The notes beneath the pieces were generated by a model, which worked only from the letters and a program-made list of their open reading frames with translations, searched no databases and was not told the origin of the DNA. A stretch of DNA of 64,000 nt from Paraphysomonas bandaiensis (lineage: Eukaryota; Chrysophyceae), in assembly GCA_965644295.1 (NCBI GenBank), contig CBFFRP010000378.1, forward strand, positions 434,001 through 498,000. The letters are read 5' to 3'. A program made the translations under genes and the position numbers. Below, one piece after another: positions 56,791 through 64,000 of this stretch. The first letter of the stretch is position 1. Each line of letters opens with the position of its first letter.

Positions 56791-57470
56791 GCTGTGGGTA
56801 CACGGGTACACTATGTGGATTATGGACTAGATGACTAGATGAGCCAGGGTTGAATACCCTTGTATCACACTTTTTGTGGCCACTTCAACTACTGATTTAC
56901 TATTACTACAGGTGATACCTTTCAACATTATATAATTATCACTCATGATCCTGACTATTAGACATTATGTGTAAAGTATGTCAATTTATTGAAGTTGTAT
57001 GAGCGATGCAACCGGTCAACTAAATACGTGGGTAAACGACGAGTTGAATATATATATGATGAATCATAGGCTCCTAATCCGTTTATGCTTGTCTTTAAAC
57101 TATCTTGATATGTCTTAGTCGTATATTTATCCTGTATAGAGTGTATATATCGAGGATATTTAGGAACTCTTCTAAGCAAGAAGTTATCTGAAAGGCAGAG
57201 TAGTAGAGTAAAACGAGCGCTGGGTTCTCCCATTTTCGGCAAACAGACTCACAAATATTGTTGCACTATACCGTATGAATAAAACATTGTTATGGGGATA
57301 ACTAATGAAAGATGGAATGTTTACTCACAATCAGTGCACGTTATTAACTTGTAGTTATCTGATAACACCGCACCTACTTCAAAATTATTGACCGTAAAGT
57401 CAATATAACTAGCAGCTATCATACAGCTGCTGTATATTGAGAATTCGTATGCAGAGAGTACTGTATACGT

Positions 57471-57578
57471 CGAGATATGCTCTCCACGTAACAGTAATAG
57501 TAAGTGGCGTTATGAATAGAGAGTACATTCGAGATATACTCTCCACGTAACAGTAATAGTAAGTGGCGTTATGAATAA
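57471..57578 (+). repeat. 59-base tandem duplication
   Basis: CGAGATAT(G/A)CTCTCCACGTAA begins at 57471 and again at 57530. The following bases to GGCGTTATGAATA are the same in both copies; only one base differs over 49. Confidence 0.95.
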
Positions 57579-57650
57579 GTATCATTGCGCTCCTGTAGCA
57601 ATATGCATCGGCCTTTCTTCGTACTGCTTGTTTTCATCAAAACATAGAAA

Positions 57651-58166
57651 TCGCGATATACTGAGTAGGACACGGGGAAAATCACCCTTTACATAGTACG
57701 AACTGTGTGTGTACAATGAACGGTAAGCAGTATCTTGATATCCGGATAACTAGATATGGGATATACAGAGCAGTACAGGCAGCTCGCGATATAACGCGAT
57801 AGGTGTCCGCGAAAGGAAATCGCGATATAGGTTTTTAGGGAAAACGTAGCGGTGACCAGTGACGCATCGTTCCTTATTCGGCACCATTATTTCTACACCA
57901 CAATCCAAAATTCTTTCCACTAGAAGCCTTCCATTTCTCACATAGCTCTGATTGCTCTTTAACGGTTCGTGACTTCCTGCTTTCTGGCTCACGACGCTTC
58001 ATTGATCATTCAATTCTTCTTATAACACCACCTGCTAACATACGACTATAGTGATACAAGATCCTATCAGTGACGGAATACCACTGCGACTACACAAAAA
58101 CCCGGGTTTTATAGTATAGAGAATGTGGTGGGTGAAAGAAATACAGGAAGCGCGTTATATCGCGAG
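57651..58166. promoter_or_regulatory. Cluster of TCGCGATATA motifs upstream of the P450 gene
   Basis: TCGCGATATA occurs at 57651-57660, 57784-57793 and 57820-57829, and in reverse at 58156-58165. The copies at 57783-57798 and 58151-58166 form an exact 16-base inverted pair (CTCGCGATATAACGCG). CpG-rich 10-mers are rare in this AT-rich DNA, so chance recurrence is unlikely. GTATAC at 58183-58188 follows. Confidence 0.6.
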
Positions 58167-58370
58167 TGACCTATGGCCTGCCGTATACCCATGTATAACC
58201 TGTATTCAGTTGGATGGTGTATATGGTATGTGACGTCGATGAGAGAGCGATACTTGTCATAGCTACATTCGCTTGCTTGTATTGGTATAGCGGTGTAGTA
58301 ATTTGCTATATATATACATATATCACATATATCAACCTCACCGCCCACCTTATTGAGATTATTTATACTT

Positions 58371-60167
58371 ATGGTTGCTGTAACCCTTATCGTATCATGC
58401 GCAGCGTTTGCTGCCATGGGCTACGCTATCATTGTGTTTGTTATCAAGGCCTGGACGTTGAGAAAATTCCGCGGCCCACATGCGTTACCAATCGTCGGCT
58501 GCTGTTATAACCCCAAGGCATTTTCTTTATTCCGATACATGGCAACTCTCAGGAAAGAATTCGGGAAAATATTCGTGATGTTTTTGTTTCACAAGGCCTA
58601 TCTGGTCACCCTGGAGCCAACTATTGTCCGCAGAGTTCTCTCCGATACCAAGGCCTTTGTTAAGGGGGTAGACTACAGTGAACAATTCAGTTTGGTTTTT
58701 GGTGATGGTCTTGTTACCTCGAGAAACGACAAGCACAAGGCAGATCGTGCCATATTTGGTAAATATTTTATTCGTGGAAACATTGCCAAGTACATGCCGT
58801 CTGTGTGTGAGATTTCCAACGAAGCGATTGACCAACTTATCGACGGGGAAATGGGGTCAGCAAAGAGTTTGACGTTGGATATTGAGTTCTTCTTTGCCAG
58901 GCTTGCTCTGCGTGAGTTCATGAACTTCGCTGCGGGCACCACTTATCGGAACGACCTTCCCCGCGAGAAAGAGGTATTCATGATGTTGAGTTGTATGTTT
59001 GCGACTTGTGGTTTACTTTAGTGTGCCAGATCTGCAAGATTGTGTCTGACGGTAGCTGTGCGATGGGAAATATTATTATGTTTAGCATTCCACAGTATGA
59101 TTTCATGCCATATGTTAAGACTGCAAGATCTGTTCGCACAGAGGTAGGAACTTTGTCGTCGCCGTCACATTATTTAAATGGATGTAGACACATTGGCAGC
59201 GAGTGTGAATCTATGTAGTATGTATATAATGATACTTTTGCAGCTGTGGAAGGATTTCGAGCCCATTGTCGAGGAGCGTCGTAAACTAATGCAGTCAGGA
59301 CAGGCATACCCTGACGACTGCATTACCGCCATGATCGAGGCCAATATGAGCGAGATAGATATTATTGACCACACAGTCACAATGATATCAGCTGGGCACG
59401 ATACCACTGCATACTTTTCTGCATATGTATGCCTTCTTCTCGCGGAGCACCAAGATGTACAGGAAAAACTTCGCAACGAGATATTCGAGCAGCTCGGTGA
59501 GTACCTGCACTCTCCTGTTGCCATAATAACGAATTAGATGTGTCTGTATTAATGCTGACTTTTGTAGGTGATCGTATCGACATATCTGCTGATGAGATTA
59601 CTGGACTTAAATACTTACACCAGGTACGCTACATTATTTTCATCTGGGGTGTCTCATTTTATAATTAATGCTTCCAATAGGTGTTGCAAGAGTGCCTCCG
59701 ACTATATGCAATTATACCATGCGTTACTCGATATGCTACAACGGATGTCACTATCAAGGATGCCGGAGTGGATGGGGCTGATGTGACTATCCCTAAGGGA
59801 ACCGATGTGATGATTCCTATGTACCTCCTCAACCGGGACCCAAGCATTTGGACTAATCCTTCCAAGTTTGACCCTGATCGGTACGTTAGATATATATTTT
59901 TGTATGTTATTTTCATTTTCTTTCTTCGGATGCAGCTTTGAGGGTAAAGGAGATTACACCAATGCTCGGGCCGGATTCTTTCCATTCGGTTACGGGTCTC
60001 GTACTTGCATCGGCAACACACTGGCGCAATTGGAAGCCTCAGTTTTCATGTGTCACCTCCTGCGCCGATTCCGTTTCCGCCCAGAGCCTGGATTTAAAAT
60101 CAACATTAATGCAGGGATTTCTCTCACTACCTCCAATGGAGTGCGTGTTGTGCTGGAGCGTGTGTAA
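58371..60167 (+). CDS. Cytochrome P450 monooxygenase
   Basis: Six exons (58371-58973, 59030-59143, 59244-59496, 59568-59623, 59681-59880, 59936-60167) give 485 residues, all in phase. An N-terminal membrane anchor (LIVSCAAFAAMGYAIIVFVI) is followed by a Pro-Gly-type hinge region (RGPHALPIVG). The I-helix oxygen motif is AGHDTT, the K-helix ExxR is ECLRLY, the meander is FDPDRF and the haem loop is FFPFGYGSRTCIGNTLA with the Cys ligand. This is a complete class II microsomal enzyme needing P450 reductase. General shape fits the CYP4/CYP46-like clans that hydroxylate lipids, but substrate cannot be read from sequence. I chose the longer first intron ending at GCCAG, since the alternative would be only 29 bases. 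Confidence 0.95.
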
Positions 60168-62274
60168 ACCTAGCCAACTACTCCTTTGGAAGTGCGATCT
60201 AAAGTTCTTATGTCACTCATATCACTCTTTTACATATATTATCCACTTGAGCGATCGTATGGATGTGAATTATGACTAGACTTTTCATGTTTATTCTGCA
60301 ATCATACGATATGTTCGGTGTATTTTTCTCATATGCTCATGGAAAGAAACGGCGCATGCTTATCTGCGTTCACACTAGTATGTATCATGATGGCACCACA
60401 GAAAGTAAAATTTCGAAATTAGTGAATAAGTAGGAAACATGTTGGTTTAGTACTGTACTTTGTTTGACTTGAGTACGGAATTCATAGACCTTAACGATAA
60501 TGAGATGCCTAATCTTCTTTATAACTGTCAGTTGAAGAATTACAACTGTAGGACATGAATTAATGATATGATGTAAATTGTAAAATACAGATAAACTTTG
60601 ACTGTATAAGATCATGTCTATCTAAGATATGATAGTGTTGATTGGTAAGAGGTAAGAGAGATTATACATTCGGTGACGACAATGAGTGATAAGATATAGA
60701 ATTAACGATATAGGATAAGGTGATTATAATTTTATTTTACTAATTGAGTGAGTAATTGGCTTTTTTTCGATATGTCTATCCATGCACGACTGAATGCAAC
60801 ATATTGAAATATCTATTCCTCAAATGGTTAGAAGAAGTTTTCCAACTTTGGGTATAGGTAGCTATAGTAGTGTATAATAGTAACTACTACCAGTCATACT
60901 AAATGTTTCTCTTTTATATCTATATTTAACCTGTGCTATTGATTTCATCATTACATTAAATAGGAAGGACAAGTGGAGTAGGAAAGACAAATGAAAATTT
61001 TATAAAAACTAATCAACACACGTTACCGGATGTTGATGGCTCAGTGGACAGGCATGGATAAAAACACGACTATCTAACTTGTAGATAATATTCGTGGGTT
61101 GGTGATCATGTGGTCTAATTACTAGACCTAAGAATGCCAGTGGTATAGACGCATGTATTTAACTGCGGATAGATTATATTACTATACTACAATAGTATTA
61201 CGGTTAGAAAAGTATTACAAAAGTATTGTTCCTTTGTACTGATTTCTCAGTCATCTCGGCAAGCTTATCGCGGAACACAACATGCGTCATCACATCTTAC
61301 CCTCTTGACAGCCAGTTAATCGTATCCAACAATAAATAGATATGCAGTGTAAGTCAGGCATAACGAACAACATGTTGTAATTATAATAATTGAGCCTGAT
61401 TTGTGGTTCCATCAACACTATTGACACCATTGACACCTCGTTTACTTGCGATACTATTGCAATGTATTAAAATTAATCGTTACTACGGTACTAAACAATG
61501 AGACATCAAGAGACTGTGTTTCATCTGTAAAAATAAAGACTAAATATACCATTGCTATATATTGTTCCCTAGTCATTGTATATATATAATTCGAATAAGG
61601 GTCATGTCGTACACCTTGTTTCGTTCCTCACGGTCCAACATCCAACATGCAACGTGTAATTTGTACATGTAATGATGGTAAAGTAAAAACTTTTCAATCA
61701 ATGAACCTGTCAGCGTGATAACTTTTGCTTTCGAAAATCCTCATAATCAACAAGCGCCATACATGTGTCTGTGATGGTTCAGTCGTGCATTGATAGACTT
61801 ATCGAAAAAAAGTCACTTACTCAGTGAGTGAATAATCAAGCAACTTATACTCTTGAGCGAGTGAGAGGGTCTCACTTTCATGCTATATTGTGGTCCATAA
61901 CATACTATGAATTGGAAGACTAGATATCCAGTAGAGCGATATGGGTGTGTATCATACCCTCCCATAGCCGATATACATCAATATATAGTGATATACAGCA
62001 GTATATACAGTGATTCGGCAGCTGCAAATCATAGACCAAAAACTGGGTTTTGCTGACAAAACTGGAGGTTTGTGCAGAGCTGTAGAACATTCATGCTGAC
62101 TGTGTTTGGGGGGTGTATGTGTTCTGTTTTGAGTGTATGAGTATACAGGCAGAGCAGCAGTATACCTGAGTGTGCTGTAAAATTATTAATTATTGATTGT
62201 CCCCCACACATATAATCACATATATATCGTACAATAAATCGCTTCACCTATCAAATCCTCGTCAATTGCTCAAC
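60168..62274. other. Spacer, no gene recognised
   Basis: AT-rich DNA with no frame over about 75 codons that looks coding. GTATAC lies at 62141-62146 and 62160-62165, 110-134 bases before the NDUFS7 start. A box A-like string at 61037 was examined and rejected as a tRNA. Confidence 0.6.
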
Positions 62275-63037
62275 ATGATCCGCACCCTCTCATCCTCCGT
62301 CCGTAGAGCAGGTATTTTTATTGTCTGTCGCAGCCGTATTACTTACAATTTTCCTGCTCAGGATTATCTGTGAGAAATATTCACTCCAGTGCTCTCAGTC
62401 AGGCATCTGTAAGTTTGCTGCCTCGCTATTTTATATTATCAATATTTCCCACAGATTTCACCGGCGGATAGAGTCATGCAGACCGAAAATGTCGACAAGT
62501 TATTGAACACCACTCGCGATGGAGTGGGTATGTAATATTTTTTCTTTAACTACGAGTCTTACAGTTCTGTCTATAGAATTTGTGGTATCAGGCATCGATC
62601 AGCTGGTAAACTGGGCCCGAAAGGATTCTCTCTGGCCAATGACCTTTGGACTAGCTTGCTGCGCCGTTGAGATGATGCACTCCGCCGCTTCCAGGTACGA
62701 TATGGAGCGATGTGGGATGGTATTCCGTGCCTCCCCACGTCAATCAGACGTTATGATTGTTGCCGGAACATTGACTAACAAGATGGCCCCGGCTCTCCGG
62801 AAGGTGTATGATCAAATGCCTGAGCCAAGATGGGTTGTGTCCATGGGTAGCTGTGCCAATGGTGGCGGATACTACCACTACTCCTACGCCGTTGTGAGAG
62901 GATGTGATCGCATCGTCCCGGTCGATATTTATGTTCCTGGGTGCCCGCCTACCGCTGAGGGCCTTCTGTATGGAATGATGCAGCTTCAGAAGAAAGTTAA
63001 GGCCAACAGATCACTCCTCCTCAAGCTGCGCAAATAA
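62275..63037 (+). CDS. NDUFS7: NADH:ubiquinone oxidoreductase PSST subunit, mitochondrial complex I
   Basis: Four exons (62275-62311, 62362-62408, 62455-62527, 62577-63037) give 205 residues. Residues 1-22 form an Arg/Ser-rich mitochondrial presequence ([20 protein letters not shown]). The mature protein carries all ligands of iron-sulfur cluster N2: [11 protein letters not shown] (tandem Cys), [13 protein letters not shown] and [18 protein letters not shown]. It keeps [20 protein letters not shown] and PVDIYVPG, near the quinone site. N2 is the last cluster before ubiquinone in the connecting arm. The nuclear location and presequence show an aerobic mitochondrion with complex I. The last exon carries almost the whole conserved core. 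Confidence 0.97.
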
Positions 63038-63350
63038 GAAAACACCAGTTTTGTTATCTAGTCTGAGCAGCAGGCAATTCCTACATATTTCGTAATAATT
63101 TGTGACATTGGTGGCATTGTAGCAATCTTTTTCCAAATCTTTTATAGTGACTGCGTAACTACTTGCAAACAACAATTCCACACTAACTAGTCACACTTTA
63201 TTCGTTTATTAAGATAGAAATCTCCATATTTCAGCGTACATTACAAATAAACACAGGTACTTAATTTGGCATGCCAATTTATCTCACTGTACTAGAATAA
63301 GTTAGAGTGAAGAAAAGAATTAAATGCTGCTGAACTATATAGAGTATAGA

Positions 63351-63402
63351 TCAGGGCCTGGTAACCGTTAATAGCTCATTAATAGTAGTCCAGTTCCCGG
63401 CA
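63351..63402 (+). repeat. Family B arm, copy 4
   Basis: AGGGCCTGGTAACCGTTAAT and AGTCCAGTTCCCGGCAACTA match the left arm of copy 3 with a few changes. The mirrored right half is absent here. Confidence 0.7.
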
Positions 63403-63614
63403 ACTAACTTAAAGTAGATAATACCGCTCATAATAGATAGTGTGGTGCTCCCTTAATTACTATTTTTTTATTAAATAGAAGACTACGAATTGTAACTACA
63501 TCAGGGTCTTCTTGCAGGGTTTCGTGGAGGGTATAAGCATATAAGCATCCCACAAAATGTAATAGGCTCGTAGGAATTGCAACTATTCTGAACGATATAG
63601 ATTCATGTTTCTAC

Positions 63615-64000
63615 GTTCAAGTGTGGTTATCAACTTTGCACTACCAAAGAACCTCTCAACAACAATAGATTGTGCTTCAATCTATTTTTATGAAAGTTTT
63701 CTAGGTGAAATACACATATTTTCAATGTTTCTTTTAGAGTTTTTGGGTATAAGAGAACGTTGCTATGCATACCTAGATATTGCTCAGGAAACTATTCTCT
63801 AAAATTACAGATCATTCAGAAGATAGTGAACAAGGTTGCCACAAAGTACCTGCAGAGTTGCATGCACATTATTCTCTAATATTGTTTAGAGTTTTTTCGG
63901 AGTATAGAAGAGATACTGTATTACCTTAGAAACACTCAGTACTATATATAGCAGTACAGGCCATTAATGGTATGTCATTATAATGGCATTAATGACAAAT
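63615..64000 (-). repeat. Family C repeat copy 2 plus family B arm, cut by window end
   Basis: The reverse complement of 63615-63950 aligns with 12031-12330. The terminal CCATTAATGG and ATTATAATGGCATTAATG strings (63961-63995) are a family B arm. The same B-to-C order as at 12 kb, in opposite orientation, defines a composite element. Confidence 0.75.

Larger units (their letters stand above)
54657..58370. other. Long repeat-rich spacer
   Basis: It holds two family A copies, duplicated segment D copy 2, a 59-base tandem duplication, and a cluster of TCGCGATATA motifs upstream of the P450 gene. A short possible coding stretch at about 56670-56790 is noted separately. No full gene is recognised. 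Confidence 0.6.
63038..64000. other. Right-edge spacer with family B and C repeats
   Basis: The first 310 bases after the NDUFS7 stop are featureless. Family B arms are at 63351-63402 and 63952-64000 (cut by the window edge), and family C lies at 63615-63950. Together they look like one element extending past the window. Confidence 0.65.

Noticed and set aside
57750-57992. 80-codon antisense frame upstream of the P450
   Set aside because: Composition is plausible but there is no recognisable domain, no splice continuation, and it overlaps the TCGCGATATA cluster.
58993-59021. 29-base intron in the P450 gene
   Set aside because: An alternative GT-AG intron, 58974-59029, keeps the frame and has a normal size for this genome.
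61030-61140. tRNA-like box A (TGGCTCAGTGG at 61037-61047)
   Set aside because: No GGTTCGANTCC box B follows, and the 3' side cannot pair with the presumed acceptor arm; chance match.

Overview
The window is nuclear DNA of a unicellular eukaryote. Genes are interrupted by short GT-AG introns (mostly about 45-110 bases), all recognised frames use the standard code, and the products are purely eukaryotic: a formin, NatA catalytic subunit, MYST acetyltransferase, BTB protein, prefoldin, and a nuclear-encoded complex I subunit with a mitochondrial presequence. Genes lie close together on both strands, separated by AT-rich spacers full of small repeats. The lineage cannot be fixed from sequence alone. 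A long WD40 protein and an IQ-motif protein would suit a flagellate, the free-standing EDR2_C (DUF1336) protein is a type I associate with plants and SAR-like protists, and complex I shows aerobic mitochondria. No tRNA, rRNA or CRISPR was found.

Layout. 1-6.4 kb: 3' part of a many-exon WD40 protein (+). 6.4-8.4 kb: repeats and a single-exon orphan (-). 9-10.6 kb: predicted thiol-hydrolase family protein (+). 10.6-13.4 kb: repeat cluster and a broken transposase. 13.5-24.1 kb: an actin-related block made of a formin (-), a fused NAA80-like acetyltransferase/ACTMAP-like protease (+) divergent from it, and a fused TPR/prefoldin-1 protein (-). 26.1-27.6 kb: frame-broken transposon-like gene (-). 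28-30.7 kb: EDR2_C protein (+) and NAA10 (-). 30.7-33.3 kb: repeats. 33.3-36.0 kb: a fused SASA esterase/DOT1-like methyltransferase (+). 36.7-37.8 kb: SprT-like protease (-). 39.5-43.5 kb: BTB protein (-), small coiled-coil protein (+), KAT5/ESA1-type acetyltransferase (-). 44.4-46.7 kb: IQ-motif protein (+). 48-50.9 kb: orphan (-) and sulfotransferase (+). 53-54.7 kb: PAH-like protein (+). 54.7-58.3 kb: repeats. 58.4-60.2 kb: cytochrome P450 (+). 62.3-63.0 kb: complex I PSST subunit NDUFS7 (+). 63.3-64 kb: repeats.

The strongest novelty is at 13.5-24.1 kb. The single-exon gene at 20997-22385 joins the two enzymes that, as separate genes in animals, finish actin N-terminal maturation: removal of the acetylated initiator residue (ACTMAP) and acetylation of the new N-terminus (NAA80). 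It shares a 381-base divergent promoter region with a formin, an actin nucleator, and is followed by a second fusion that puts a Hsp70/Hsp90-clamp TPR domain on a prefoldin-1-like subunit; prefoldin feeds actin and tubulin to the chaperonin. Together the block could cover actin folding, processing and polymerisation. A third fusion, SASA esterase plus DOT1-like methyltransferase, has no obvious precedent known to me. Spacers carry at least three dispersed repeat families, several foldback elements, an identical 194-base direct repeat and a recurring GTATAC palindrome about 100-220 bases upstream of seven start codons.
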